This document shows positions 11,865 to 22,535 of a DNA stretch of 62,000 nt, piece by piece. Both the position numbers and the translations under genes were made by a program. The notes below the pieces were generated by a model. That model ran no database searches and had not been told where the DNA came from. It saw only the letters and a list, made by a program, of their open reading frames with translations. The stretch's first letter is position 1. The number at the start of each line of letters is the position of its first letter. Source of the DNA: Tubulanus polymorphus (taxonomy: Eukaryota; Nemertea; Palaeonemertea; Tubulaniformes; Tubulanidae); contig NC_134025.1 of NCBI RefSeq assembly GCF_964204645.1, positions 14,910,001 to 14,972,000 of the forward strand. Reading direction: 5' to 3'.

Positions 11865-12906
11865 TCAGAGGTTGCTAGCACTTGACCACATGATTTGGAC
11901 TCTCAACGAGTAACATAATCGTCGAGATATTTTGTCGCCTGATTCCGCGATGATTCCACTTCTCCTTTGGACTACGTTTTCCGGAGGTGTTTGCGGGCGT
12001 GTGTCGTTGTCAGACGGTGGAGTGTCGCCGATGTCTGCGGGCGCATTGTCGACAGGAACCGGTTCAGAAGTTTTCATTAGATGCTCGCCTGTTTCTGCGG
12101 TAACGCGTTCCATTTTGACTTATGAAGTATGATCGTGGAAATCCAGAGTGATGTTCTACAATCGCTGGTTGCCATGATTTGTCGGATGGGGCTCGTGTAC
12201 GTACTACATCTCCGGGTTGTAACTCTGGTAGTTCTTTCGAACCTTGGTCATACGATTTGCTCTGGCGGTCTCTCAGAGACTGTAGTGGCTGCTTCGTCCC
12301 AACTTGGGTGTATGGATACAGCAAATCTGGAACAGTGGGTAGTGTTCTGCATAGTTGTCTACTCATTAGTAGCTGGCTAGGCGACTGTGTCATTCCTGAT
12401 AGCGACGACCGATACTGTAGCGAAGCAATGTACGGATCAGAATCCTGGTCTTCGGTTTTCTTGAGCATTTCCTTCACCGTTTTAACAGCCCTCTCGCTAA
12501 ACCCATTCGATTGAGGAAACTGTGGACTCAAGGTGTTGACTTGTAATCCCCATTGATCTGCAAAGCGTAGAAATTCTCTGCTCGAGGACGGCATGTTATC
12601 GCATATCAATCTTTCGGGAATGCCATGGCGGGCAAATATGGATTTCATGCAATTAATTACCTCACGGGAATTCTTATTCCTCGTCAGGCGCAATAGTTCG
12701 GGGTACTTCGAGTAGCAGTCAGCTACAACAAGGTAGTTGCGACCCTTGAATTCGAGTATGTCCGCGCCAAGACATTGCCATGGGCGATCTGGTATCGGGA
12801 ACGATCGGAGTGTTCCAGGCACACGCCGCATTTGGACACCAGGCGATCAATGTCGCCATTGATTCCGGGCCAATACAGGACTTGCCTGGCACGAGCTTTG
12901 ATCTTC
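11865..12906 (-). pseudogene. pol (IN): Ty3/Gypsy integrase
   Basis: The minus-strand frame 12,831-12,064 has the rve core: PWQCLGADILEFKGRNYLVV (first D), RLICDNMPSSS (second D) and SNGFSERAVKTVKEM (catalytic E). A C-terminal GDVVRTRAP-type segment follows. Upstream, around 12,840-12,906, another frame holds a remnant of the HHCC zinc-binding part (RQVLYWPGINGDIDRLV). A short tail continues to 11,865 in another frame. The protein would insert retroelement cDNA. The frame breaks between the zinc region and core show it is dead. Confidence 0.8.
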
Positions 12907-13067
12907 TCTGATCCGAGATGTCCTTAATGTAGCAATTCTAGCATTTGTGATCGCAAAGTAGCCGGAATGACGATGCGATTACCTTTCATTACGTCGACAA
13001 CATGGAGCACGTCACGAACGTCCCAAAGGTCTATTATGTTGGGCGATACGCTTGACTGTCGTTCTGG

Positions 13068-13621
13068 TCATCCATGCTTAATGGTGCTGACCAGTGTGAC
13101 TATTGACTCGTCCTGTAACGATTCTTTGCGTATCCGATCAAGCTTGTTCGTACTGACCGGTAAGTTCTCCATGAGAACATGAACCATGATTTCAATGTCC
13201 ATGTTCAGCCCAGTCTGATCGTTAATCGGGGCCCGAGACAGCGTGTCAGCAAGATACATGAGCTTCCCAGGCACATGTTTCACATCTTGCGTGTATCTCT
13301 GAAGATTGACCATCATCCTCTGAAGCCTCGGTGATGCTTTGGCGATAGGCTTTCTTGTTATGACAACAAGCGGTTTGTGGTCAGTCTCGACTTCGACGCG
13401 TTTACCATATATGTAGTGGTGAACCTTTTGCACGCGAAGCAAATAGCAAGCATTTCGCGTTCGATCTGGCCATAGTTCTGTTCTGCTGAAGTCAGCGTGC
13501 GTAATGCGTAGGCTACTTGGTGGTCGTCTTGCATGAGACAAGCACCAAGACCTGTTGGGGAGGCGTCGGCCTGTATCTTGACTTGTTTCTTCCCGTCGTA
13601 GAACTTCAGCACAGGCTGCAA
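13068..13621 (-). pseudogene. pol (RH): Ty3/Gypsy RNase H
   Basis: Two overlapping frames together cover the domain. The first reads IQADASPTGLGACLMQ, then AYALRTLTSAEQNYGQIERE (D and E of the active site). The second reads VETDHKPLVVI (third D), then RWxxxL-like text and VPGKLMYLADTLSRAP. The shift falls near 13,430. This arrangement (RT, then RNase H, then integrase, all minus strand) is that of Ty3/Gypsy pol. It is non-functional because of the frameshift. Confidence 0.8.
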
Positions 13622-13640
13622 TGTGAGAACTTCTCTGATT

Positions 13641-14182
13641 TTATTCCCATTGCCACAATGTGTCAGCTTTGAGCAGGGATCGCAGCGGCCTAGTGATATC
13701 CGAGTGCCGCGGTATGTATGGTGACAGACATAAGAGCCTCTGAAGCGACTTCACGTCTTCTGGTGTGGGCATGTTGACGATAGCTTTGATCTTCGCTGGG
13801 TCAGGTCGGAGCCCATCAGAGGTAACAGTATTGCCCACATAGGAAACCTCTGGTACATGTATTTTGAACTGGAGCTTTGGCTTGTTCAATCTGGCACCCC
13901 TTTCACGTGTGCGCTGCATGACCATGTTGATTATTTCATCATGATCGCGATCGTAATCTCCTACTATGATCATGTCGTCCGTTATAACACCCAGTCAGTC
14001 GGACGATCCACCTTCGCGATAATGCCGGACGCTTCAAATTCAGTCAAGGTAGCTTTCAGCTTATTTCGACGAGCTAACGGAAAGTTCCTCGGAGACTGGA
14101 TGACGGGTGTGACGTTCGCATCGATTTATATGTCATAAGGCTTCTCGAACGCGCCGATGCCAGTGAACAATTTTACATATTT
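13641..14182 (-). pseudogene. pol (RT): Ty3/Gypsy reverse transcriptase, internally deleted
   Basis: Downstream of the repeat inserted at 14,183-14,687, the minus strand reads RPTDWV-type text typical of the first RT blocks. It then jumps directly to DDMIIVGDYDRDHDEI and the thumb-like segment with VSYVGNTVTSDGLRPDPAKI. The palm segment between them (roughly 120 residues in intact elements) is missing, and the deletion point is close to the catalytic xDD. The element cannot have been active since this deletion. Confidence 0.7.
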
Positions 14183-14687
14183 AGGGTTTTCTGACTTTCG
14201 TCGAAAACCCTCTTGAAATTCTGTTGATTATTATTATTATTATATATTTTCCGCCGATTTCGTCAAATAAAATTCATCTTCATTCAGATTCGGCAACTGA
14301 CAGCTTCGAAACGAAATGTATAAATTGATACTGTAATAACGGTCTCTCTGAACCAACAGATTGTCTGAATGTACTTTCCATCCTATTTGAAACTTAAAAT
14401 TACTTATTAGGTTACTGTAAATAAAGAATTGAATTGAATTGTTAGACAACAAGCACCGGCGAAATAACAGTTTGTGACGTCATTTAGTAAGTAAATAAAG
14501 GAGGGCTCCGAGAATTTCCAAATCACGGGGACTATACTGGGGTTAGACCATTCAACCAAAAAGAGGATTGCTCCGATAATATCCAAATCATCTCATTTTA
14601 TTTTTTCCATCGAATACCCGGTAATTAATTTTTCCTTTCGATCACATGCATCCAGAAAACCCGTTATCGCTGCTTTGCAGCTATATT
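14183..14687 (-). mobile_element. HINE/Helitron-like short repeat R1, copy 1
   Basis: This 505-bp element is nearly identical to the copies at 29,637-30,143 (same strand) and 56,661-57,167 (opposite strand). Read from its 5' end (14,687 downwards) it starts with ATATAGCTGC..GCAGC, has an early GGGTTTTCTG, an (ATA)n run near the 3' end, and finishes in a hairpin GGGTTTTC..GAAAACCC. No multi-base target duplication is seen. The 5' subterminal repeat that pairs with the 3' hairpin, plus the microsatellite, is the architecture described for Helentron-associated (HINE/DINE-1-like) elements. It sits inside the Gypsy pol pseudogene. The 70-codon open frame it carries is shared by all copies but resembles no known protein. 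Confidence 0.65.
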
Positions 14688-15069
14688 GTTCTACTTGAGT
14701 TTCCTTCGTTAACAGTTGACTTTGTGAAGAGGCGACTGACAAAGCCTAAATCTTCACAAGCTTCGTGTCCGAGTATAGGTGATGCTGCCTGTTTGGTTAC
14801 GAATAATTTCAAAGTCTTCTCTGAGCCGCTTGGTGTGACACATTTTAGCTCAGTGACTCCCACAGGCTTTATCTTGTTGTTGCTGAAGTCAGTTAGACGT
14901 AAATTAGTACTCAGCAGTTCATGATTTCTTCTGAGTTTGCGAAACACCGATTCTGGGATTACGTTAGCTTGCGCACCCGTGTCCAAACGAAACGTTATGC
15001 TCTCGTCTTCAATTTTGACCTTTGTGTGCCACTTGTCTAACTTATCGACGAAGAGAGCACCGATGAAAA
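14688..15069 (-). pseudogene. pol (PR): Ty3/Gypsy aspartic protease and linker
   Basis: Minus-strand frame with ITFRLDTGAQANVIPESV, the DTGA active-site motif of retroviral-type aspartic proteases, followed by PVGVTELKC and an ILGHEACEDLGFV segment that precedes RT in Ty3/Gypsy pol. The frame continues upstream into a poly-methionine run, which is only the (CAT)n repeat read on this strand. Gag is absent. Confidence 0.75.
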
Positions 15070-15260
<191 letters not shown>

Positions 15261-15272
15261 GGTATGCGAGTC

Positions 15273-15394
15273 AGTAATTGGGAATAAGTTGTTTCAAGCC
15301 AAAGGTCGAAGGGTCGAAAAGTAAATTCTCTCACACTCGAATTTACTTTTCGACCCTTCAACCTTTAACTCGAAACAACTTATTCCCAATTACT
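15273..15394. repeat. terminal palindrome of Polinton-like element A
   Basis: Two 56-base arms, near-perfect inverses, open with AGTAATTGGGAATAAGTTGT and close with the complement ending ATTACT, around the apex TCTCACACTC (15,329-15,338). The apex resembles those at 8,960 (TCGCACGCTC) and 50,821 (TCGCGCACACTC). The genes of element A start immediately inside. It is not flanked by a direct repeat on its own, so it is better read as an element end than as an inserted MITE. Confidence 0.8.
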
Positions 15395-15461
15395 CTAATA
15401 ATATTTATATATATGAATATGAATAACTTCTAAAATCAATTTAAAAAAATATGTTATTAAA

Positions 15462-15803
15462 ATTGAGAGTAAACAAATTTACAGTGAATTCTTAGATAGA
15501 ATAAAAGATACTACAAATGTCAAATCTGTAGATTATAAATTTAAGGAGTTAACCGAATTAACAATTCATAAGAAATATTCAATTACAAATATTAAAACAG
15601 TTACTAATAAATATGGAGATAAATTAATGATTCACTTAGAATATGAAGGATTAAAAGGAAATAAATATAAATTCAGAACATATTTGCCAGATAGATTTCA
15701 TAGATTATCTAGTGAAGATCTAGAAGAATTATGTTCAGGTGATTTCTATTTCATATACAAAGGTAAGGATGAAAAAGGCCACTATGATATAGATTTCGAA
15801 TAA
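15462..15803 (+). pseudogene. small conserved Polinton protein (element A copy, start codon lost)
   Basis: About 113 residues, matching the 117-residue protein at 46,041-46,394 through the whole length (shared NVKSVDYKFK, HLEYEG, FRTYLPDRFHRLSSEDLEEL, and a GH-x-IDFE ending). The codon where the other copy has ATG reads ATT here. A more distant relative lies at 20,828-21,154. The family has no motif I can name. The alternating charged and hydrophobic strands could suit a small nucleic-acid-binding fold, but that is a guess. It lies just inside the terminal palindrome, 36 bases ahead of PolB. Confidence 0.6.
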
Positions 15804-15839
15804 TACAAAATCAATTTTAATAAAGAATTTGATATTAAA

Positions 15840-16973
15840 ATGGAAGCAAATAAGAAGTTCTACTGTTCAACATGCAAAATCAATATAGATAAATCTCAAA
15901 AAGCAAGGCATGATAAAACTAAATCTCACTTAGAGAAAAAATTGAAATTAGAATATAAAGATGATATATTAGAAACTAAATTAGATGAATTAAAGAATGA
16001 AAAAGAAATATATAAATGTGATACATGTAATCAATCATTCAGTAACAAAAGATATTATATAGAACATTTAAAATCTAAAAGTCATATTAGAAATATGAAT
16101 AATGATATTTTTAGGTGAAGATTATTTTGATAAAGATAATGATAAAAAACAGAAGACAATTAAAAGAATAAAGAATAAATTAAACAATAAAAGACCATAT
16201 ATGGAAGACGTTAGAAATTATATTAATTCATTAGATAATAAAAAAGAAATAGAGATAACTCAAGCATTTAAAAGTGATGTTGGACCAGCTGCTATCGAGT
16301 TTAAATTTCATAAAGGTAAAACATTAGAAGAAAATAAAAAACATTTAGAAAATATGAAAAATATTATTAAAATAATTACTGAGGTAGAATACCCTAAAAT
16401 TAGCATATCAGTTAAAGTTAAATTCATAAAATCTGAAGATAAACCAATATCTAATATAAATTCCCATTCACAACATATTATATCTAAACAACATATAGAT
16501 GATAGATTAGATGAATGTTATAATGAAGTAAAAAAATAAAATAGAAGAGAAATTTTTTGAAGGATCAGGTTTAATATTCGATGAAATAATATTTATGACT
16601 TTACATGTTTATAACACAAAATATAATAAATTAACTGAATCAAACCAATAGATGAAAATAATTTATCATATTATAAAGAACCAGATATTGAAGCGTCGAG
16701 TTATATTAAACTACCATTTAAAACTAATGCTGTTATCAATGTTCACAATTTTGATGATAAATGTTTTCTATGGACAATTATAAGTTGTTTACACCCAGTT
16801 GAAGATTATAAACAACATAGTTTTAGATTAACACATTATAAACCATTTGAAAATAATTATAAGATAGATAATTATCCTGTTAGAATTAAAAATATCCCAA
16901 AAATAGAAAAAGATAATAATCTAAAAATAAATGTATTTGATTTAATCAAATTACCAAAAACAAAAGGTAACAA
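15840..16973 (+). pseudogene. polB: PolB of element A, N-terminal zinc-finger part
   Basis: Starts MEANKKFYCSTCKINIDKSQ, with two U1-type C2H2 fingers (CSTC..H..H and CDTC..H..H, residues about 8-85). The N-terminal domain shared with the PolB of elements B and C follows (16,102-16,539, then on to about 16,970 after a frame break near 16,536). The coding match stops at 16,973 because a 3.1-kb element is inserted, and resumes at 20,055. Polinton PolB is a protein-primed-type family B polymerase that copies the element. This copy cannot be functional. Confidence 0.8.
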
Positions 16974-17639
16974 GGTGCCAGTGGGCACAGTGAGATTCAG
17001 CTTTGAAAGTAAATAGTCATGTGCTTGACAAATTGTCATGGGATGATGACATGTTTCTCATAAAAAGAAGAGTGGTTGACCCTCCACTGGACCAAGTAAC
17101 CAAAAATTGATTGAGGGAACTTATTTGGACCAGTGCCTGCTATGATGTATGAATAAACACTCAATTTCTATTGTTTGCACGAATTATGATTCTGGTTTCA
17201 TACTATCATTTTGGCCTTTGCCAAGCTGTCAGTTACAACGCATGAAACTGGGGACCAAGCAGCAGCAACAGCAGTAGTATATTTTTCTTATTAACTTCTT
17301 TATTGCAACCCTCAGAGGTAAATGTGCTACAGTCGTGGGATTCTTTTTCGTCTGTAGTTTCTGTATATTCATCATCTGAAAAAAATAATGGCAAAAAAAG
17401 TTAACTCATGTGAATAGTAACACCTTTTCTGGTTATCATTGGTGGTATACCTTGCTATTGCTTTAAAGGTTTAAACTCAATATACTAAGTTACGTAGAAC
17501 TTGAATGGAGCCATTAATTTCAATTAGTAGCACATACTTTATTGGGTTTATGGTATGCAAGCAACTGCATTAAGGTAGGACCAAAAGTGTTTACCATTTC
17601 AGTTGCAACACAGGAATACGTGTATGGTAAGTAGTGAAG

Positions 17640-18170
17640 AGTTAATATCAGGGTATTGTAAGTGTTCAAGGGTTAATATCAATGTATGGTTAGAGGTGAA
17701 GGGTTGATATCAGTGTATGGTTAGTGGTGAAGGGTTAATATCAGTGTACGGTAAGTGGTGAAGGGTTAATATCAGTGTATGGTAAGTGGTGAAGGGCTAA
17801 ACTCAGTGTATATTAAGTGGCGAAGGGGTTAATATCGGTGAATTGTAAGTGGTGAAGGGTTAATATCGGTGAATGGTAAGTGGGGAAGGGTTAATATCGG
17901 CGTATGGTAAGTGGTGAAGGATTAATATCAGTGCATGGTAAGCGGTGAAGGGTTAATATCAGTGTATGGTTAGTGGGGAAGGGTTAATATCGACGTATGG
18001 TAAGTGGGGAAGGGTTAATATCGGTGCATGGTAAGTGGTGAAGGGTTAATATCGGTGTATGGTAAGTGGGGAAGGGTTAATATCGGCGTATGGTAAGTGG
18101 TGAAGGGTTAATATCAGTGCATGGTAAGTGGTGAAGGGTTAATATTAGTGTATGGTAGGCCTAGTAGTGA
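17640..18170. repeat. 31-base minisatellite
   Basis: About 17 copies of a unit like GGTTAATATCAGTGTATGGT followed by AAGTGGTGAAG, with scattered substitutions. It lies inside the Helitron-like insertion; variable tandem arrays are common inside HINE-type elements. Confidence 0.9.
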
Positions 18171-18423
18171 AGCGCACACCTGGTCAAAATGGAATGTAAA
18201 AATTATTAACTATTAAATTATTAACAGTGCATCACAGGGTTATTAATATTGCAGGGATGTGGCATTTTAAGCAGGCATCCTAATGGGGTTTCAATAGTTA
18301 GGCCTTTTATATCCCCGGGTTTCAAAAACATTGATCTATATATGGCCTAAGCCTATATCGGTATGTATTTCTTGTTGAAAAATAAATGAACTCAAGGATG
18401 AAAATAAAGTAGCCTTATATTTT

Positions 18424-18962
18424 AGGCTATCCCAAAATAATTGTCTGTTTGCGGTAACACCGACTCAACTTTTCAGGTAGGTAGGTAGAAATTTTTTTGC
18501 AAAATCTTTGGGCAAAAAAAACAAATTTATCACCTTTGTTACATGGAAACAATATCACAAATCTACGTTGTGCACAGAAAATTTGTCTAATAGCGTTGCG
18601 TAGATTTCAAGAATTATTTTAAAATTATAACCTCGTCCAGAGCGTAATCTCTGTTAAAAATGAAACAGTACTTGAATATATGCGCGCTTTTAGGTTACCA
18701 GCTTTAATATAGTCACTATTAGAATGAATGGCAGCTTATTGGAACACTGCCAGTTTCCTGGAAAACTTAAACTATGCCACATGTCAAGGCATGCTTTCAC
18801 ACCATGCACACTTCAAACAAACATCGGCAGTGGGTCGGTCGGCTGTTTTTATAAAAAATAGAATTTATTTCAATGAATCCCAGAAAAAAAGTTTTCACCC
18901 GGTACCTTTGAAGTCGGGTCGGTCGGGTTACGGCAAACAGACCATTATTTTGGGATGGCCTT
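18424..18962. mobile_element. MITE with about 35-base imperfect terminal inverted repeats
   Basis: The left end AGGCTATCCCAAAATAATTG, continuing TCTGTTTGCGGTAAC, is matched in reverse at the right end (GTTACGGCAAACAGACC, ATTATTTTGGGATGGCCT). It holds no coding capacity. The open frames at 18,728-18,991 lie inside it and are not genes. Confidence 0.6.
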
Positions 18963-20054
18963 ATTGGAATATTTATTAAGCCCAAGCGCAAAAACGTTAA
19001 CTCCAGCAGTAAGGTATTGTTTTTTTAATGAACTGAATAAATTGCGTCTGTGGTTGTACAACTACGTATGTATCAATGCCTGTATAAACATCAATGACTA
19101 TAGTGCTGTACTACTGTACTCAGCACAGCACGTATATATGGTCGCTTCGACCGAATGCATTCAAAGAAAGGTGAAGCTTCACTTAACTAAGGCCGGAACG
19201 CGCTTGTGTAATTCATGGACCGAATAATACGATAAATATACATAATCGTGGATTCAAGACCACTGTCTGGATATATGGGCAAGTAATATCCTAACATCAC
19301 CTACAAGTACCGGCCGAGCTAGCGAAAAAAAATTGACGTACGTTAAGGCCTTAGTGCCGCCGGACGGGAACTGACAAGACACATCATCAGTGAAATTGCC
19401 AGTTAAATACGCATTGACAACTCTTATTCTCGACAAAAAACCCGATTCAACGCTTTATTGACATCTAGTCTAAACATAATTTACACATCAAATCCTGTCA
19501 TTTTCACAAAAAGAATGTAAAATGCCGGTACCTACCTCTAGACTCGCGTCACAGTAAGTCAATGGCGGCGCGCCGTAGTCACGTATCCATTCGCAATATT
19601 CAGTATTTGTCTACTAGCGCATGGAAACTATATTTTCCCGTAAAATATTATGAAAGTTTTAAGGGACGATCGAATGCATCTACTTAGAAAATATTTGCAG
19701 TTTCGGACTCATGCGATAAGACGTTGGCCTACTGGTACGAGGATCTTTTTACGGCGCGTATATCTACATGTATAAATGTCATTCAGATGGGCGTGCTGCG
19801 GTTCGCCTCCACGCGAAAATGACGTCACATGTCACTTCAGAAATGCCCAAAATCGTATGGAAATTAGCCCCCAGGGCCCAAATTAGATACACCAGATATC
19901 CATACCACCAGAAATTATGACCCTCCAACTGTAACAATCCTGTTGACATAACACTCATAGCGTCAGGTGCTACAGATTAAGCGGAGAAGTTGTGCAACAC
20001 TAATCAGTCGGCACCATTTAGTAAACTAATAGATTCAGCTGCGCTGAATCTAAT

Positions 20055-20736
20055 AATATTAAACATTATACATTAAAACCTTTATACCTATCAAAAGATT
20101 ATGATTCAAATGGTGTTATAGATATATTATATTATGAGAATCATTATATGTGAATAAAGCGTATTGATTTATTTTTCAAATCAGAAAATGATTTTGATAA
20201 TAAGATATATCTATGTAGAAAATGTTAACATAAATTCAGAACTGAAAGAAAATCTTAAATGAAAGAAATTAAATTCTAATGAAAATGATATAATTGATTA
20301 TTCAGATCCTCTAATAACAAATACTATTAAAAAGATTCATCAAAGTGCTGCAGCTTTTGGATTATATATAAAATCTGATTATCCAGAACTAATTGAAAGT
20401 GAATATTATCATTATAGAAATGAAAATGTTATCAATCATTTTTGTGACTTATTAATTGAATATGAAATGAAATTTAATGAAAAGTTAAACAAAAATATAG
20501 AAATTATAATGACAGAAGAAGATAAAGAAGAATTTGAGTTTGCTGATAAATGTTTTTATTGTGAAAAGATATTTAATCTAAAAGATAAAAAAGTTAGAGA
20601 TCATAATCATTTGAATGGTAAATTTAGAGGTGCAGCACATGAGAATTGTAACTTTTAAGCTAAGAAAATCAATTTTGTTCCAGTTATATTTCATAATTTA
20701 TCAGGGTATGATGCTCATTTATTTATCAAACAGCTA
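20055..20736 (+). pseudogene. polB: PolB of element A, central part
   Basis: Resumes the polymerase text after the 3.1-kb insertion. Frames include the INHFCDLLIEYEMKF region, then CFYCEKIF, VRDHNHLNGKFRGAAHENC (the conserved zinc-binding VRDHxHLxGxxRGAAHxxCN block of protein-primed PolB of this group), and SGYDAHLFIKQ. Several stops and shifts occur, for example after HENCNF at about 20,656. The gene is then split exactly at 20,742 by element B and continues at 37,625. Confidence 0.8.
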
Positions 20737-20742
20737 TGTTAT
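20737..20742. repeat. left target-site duplication of element B (TGTTAT)
   Basis: Six bases immediately before the left TIR, matched by TGTCAT right after the right TIR (37,625-37,630), one difference. Six-base duplications are the hallmark of Polinton/Maverick integration. The homologous uninterrupted site in element C reads TGCCAT. Confidence 0.85.
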
Positions 20743-20831
20743 AGTAATTGGAAAAGTGGGCTTTCAGACCAGAGGACGAGAGGACGAGACACCTCTCATC
20801 ACCACAAGTAATTTTTTTTTCTTATAAATGG
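20743..20831 (+). repeat. left terminal inverted repeat of element B
   Basis: About 89 bases matching the right end with a few differences. An AGTAATT heptamer starts the repeat and recurs near its inner edge (AAGTAATTTTTTTT). The repeat ends CTTATAAATGGGA, so it includes the ATG of the first gene (20,828) and a TATAAA-like phrase five bases before it. Confidence 0.9.
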
Positions 20832-21154
20832 GAGATAGAAAAGCATTCTTAGCAACAATAAATAACAGAATAAAACCAGCAAAAAAACAATTTGAAATAA
20901 AAAAGTTAGTTGATGTTACAAAAGAAATTGAACATAAAATGTTGAAATTAGAAAAGATAAAAACTAAATATGGAGAGAAAGTATCAGCGAATTTAAGTTA
21001 CTGTAATGTTAGTACATCGCGAGAATTTAAAGTATTTTTACCTGATAAATGGGTTTCATTGAGTACAGAGGAATTAAAAGATTTAGAAGGATTTAAAATA
21101 ATCCATCATGGAAAAAATGAAGATGGTCATCATGATTTAGAAATTGTTGATTAA
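20828..21154 (+). CDS. small left-terminal Polinton protein of element B
   Basis: 108 residues, intact, beginning MGDRKAFLATINNR and ending GHHDLEIVD. It is a distant relative of the 113-117-residue proteins at 15,462 and 46,041 (shared KYG, FKVFLPDKWVSLSTEEL against FRTYLPDRFHRLSSEDLEEL, and a GH-x-x-LEI/IDF ending). It has no membrane segment or zinc site and I cannot name a function. Its start codon lies within the terminal inverted repeat, so its promoter is shared with PolB at the other end. Confidence 0.7.
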   Translation: MGDRKAFLATINNRIKPAKKQFEIKKLVDVTKEIEHKMLKLEKIKTKYGEKVSANLSYCNVSTSREFKVFLPDKWVSLSTEELKDLEGFKIIHHGKNEDGHHDLEIVD

Positions 21155-21319
21155 AAAAATAAATTGATAATAAAAATAATGAATATCTAGAATCCGAAAT
21201 GACTTATCTGGACAATTCAATTGCTCCGCGTAGATAGACAAAAGTAGTGATATGGTGCCGTACATGGTGATATTCAATTGATTTAAAAAAATTATTTTTT
21301 TGCTTTTTTTTCTAAAATA
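21155..21319. other. intergenic gap between convergent genes in element B
   Basis: No gene. It contains GTGATATGGTGCCGTACATG, reminiscent of the palindromic GGTGCCGTACGGCACC insertion at 27,178-27,208. Confidence 0.4.
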
Positions 21320-21673
21320 TTAATCCATTTTTTTTATTGTCAATTTTTGAATTTCAGAAGTATTTTCATTTTTAATAGCAGTAGATTCAGAATTATTAAT
21401 ATCATAAATTTTATTTGATTTCTTATACCAACTACACCCAATCAAAATGAACACAATTACAAATCCAGTTGCAAAATATGGATATTTATCAAATATTCTA
21501 TTATTAGAAGGAGTAGAAATAACAATATTTTCACCATTTTTATTAACATTTTTATTACTAATTTTTTCTTTTACAGCTTTTTTATATTCTTGTGATTTAA
21601 TTCCTAATTGCCGAGACCATTCAATTTGTTTCGGAGTTCTCGTTTTTTTCTTCACTTCTTCCACCTTGCTCAT
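21320..21673 (-). CDS. small single-pass membrane protein
   Basis: 117 residues, intact. The basic N-terminal half contains TPKQIEWSRQLGIKSQEYKK, a lysine-rich stretch resembling a short DNA-binding or matrix-like segment. A single hydrophobic helix follows at about residues 68-86 (FATGFVIVFILIGCSWY), then a charged tail. It overlaps the next gene upstream by about 50 bases. I recognise no family. Polintons often carry small membrane proteins of unknown role in this zone. Confidence 0.6.
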   Translation of the reverse strand: MSKVEEVKKKTRTPKQIEWSRQLGIKSQEYKKAVKEKISNKNVNKNGENIVISTPSNNRIFDKYPYFATGFVIVFILIGCSWYKKSNKIYDINNSESTAIKNENTSEIQKLTIKKMD

Positions 21674-22210
21674 TTATTATAGAAAAATTTTTACTTTCAA
21701 TATTTGAAAATGTTATAACTCCAGTTGATAATAATGTCATAAATCCACCTAATTGAAATGATGAATATCCAATCCATTTATTTAATTCAATCATAACTAA
21801 ATAATCATTTTTTAAATCGGAATAAAATCTATTTTCATCTTGAATTGGTAGCATATATTTACATAATTTACTATAACCTTTTACTACATTTTCTGATATC
21901 GCATCATTAATTCTAGCTTTTCTCGCAGTTTCATAAATCTTAAATAATCTAATAATTTCATCTGATTTCATTGTGTCTAATTCATTATAAGTTAGATTTT
22001 TACCAATAAAAGTTTTACATTTCCAGATGCTATTAATATTTCTAATTGATGTTTGCAATAAAGATAATATATATAATTATTATTTGTTGTAACATTATTT
22101 AAAGCACCATCATCTGGAGTTAATTTTGTTTCTGTTATTCCTAAATCATCTAAAGTTTTTTCAATTGGAACATCACTATTTTAAGATTTTATTTTCTTTT
22201 CACTTCCCAT
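21621..22210 (-). pseudogene. small membrane protein, frameshifted
   Basis: The gene appears to start at 22,210 (MGSEKKIKS, followed at once by an in-frame TAA) and to continue through LDDLGITETKLTPDDGALNN. It then shifts frame near 22,060 into a 145-codon frame reading YNELDTMKSDEIIRLFKIYE and ending at 21,621. A hydrophobic segment (SFQLGGFMTLLSTGVITF) lies near the C-terminus. No family was recognised. It is bounded on the upstream side by the repeat cluster at 22,218-22,535. Confidence 0.5.
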
Positions 22211-22217
22211 TTATATA

Positions 22218-22535
22218 ACAAACAAATTAGTTGTGTTGTTGCAACTAGAATTCAACTAGAATGTAACTAGAATTCAACTAGATTAACAAGCTAGTTGAAA
22301 TATTGTTGTTTTTATTTATTTCTTGTTGAATTTTATTTGATTTTTGTTTCAACTACTAACAACTAGAATTCAACTAGAATGTAACTCGAATTCAACTAGA
22401 TTAACAAGCTAGTTGAAATATTGTTGTTTTTGTTTATTTCTTGTTGAATTTTATTCAATTTTTGTTTCAACTACCAATAACTAGAATTCAACTAGAATGT
22501 AACTAAAAATATACTAGATTAACAAGCTAGTTGAA
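22218..22535. repeat. tandem, partly palindromic repeat cluster in element B
   Basis: A unit of about 120 bases is present nearly three times. It combines AACTAGAATTCAACTAGA with AACAAGCTAGTTGAAATATT and CTTGTTGAATTTTATT. CTAGTTG/CAACTAG occurs in both orientations, so single strands can fold. It lies between the ATPase stop and the next minus-strand gene. It could be a termination, replication or recombination site, but nothing in the sequence decides this. Confidence 0.7.

Larger units (their letters stand above)
16974..20054. mobile_element. Helitron-like non-autonomous insertion in PolB of element A
   Basis: Comparison with the uninterrupted PolB of element C fixes the boundaries: coding text stops after GGTAACAA and resumes at about 20,055 with at most two duplicated bases. 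The left end carries GGTGCC (16,974) and AGATTCAGC (16,993-17,001). The right end carries GGCACC (20,010) and finishes in the hairpin AGATTCAGC-TGC-GCTGAATCT (20,031-20,051) followed by AAT. A 5' subterminal motif that repeats the stem of the 3' hairpin, and no real target duplication, fit Helitron/HINE-type elements. No Rep/helicase gene is present. Inside are a minisatellite and a smaller MITE. Confidence 0.55.

Noticed and set aside
12129-12514. Plus-strand frames over the Gypsy integrase
   Set aside because: Shadow frames of the minus-strand integrase gene.
14240-14452. Identical 70-codon frame repeated at 14,240, 29,691 and 56,898
   Set aside because: It lies inside the short repeat R1. 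The conservation reflects recent copying; there is no protein motif or sign of selection.
22218-22535. CRISPR-like array
   Set aside because: Units are long, partly palindromic and adjacent without unique spacers, and the setting is an animal genome.
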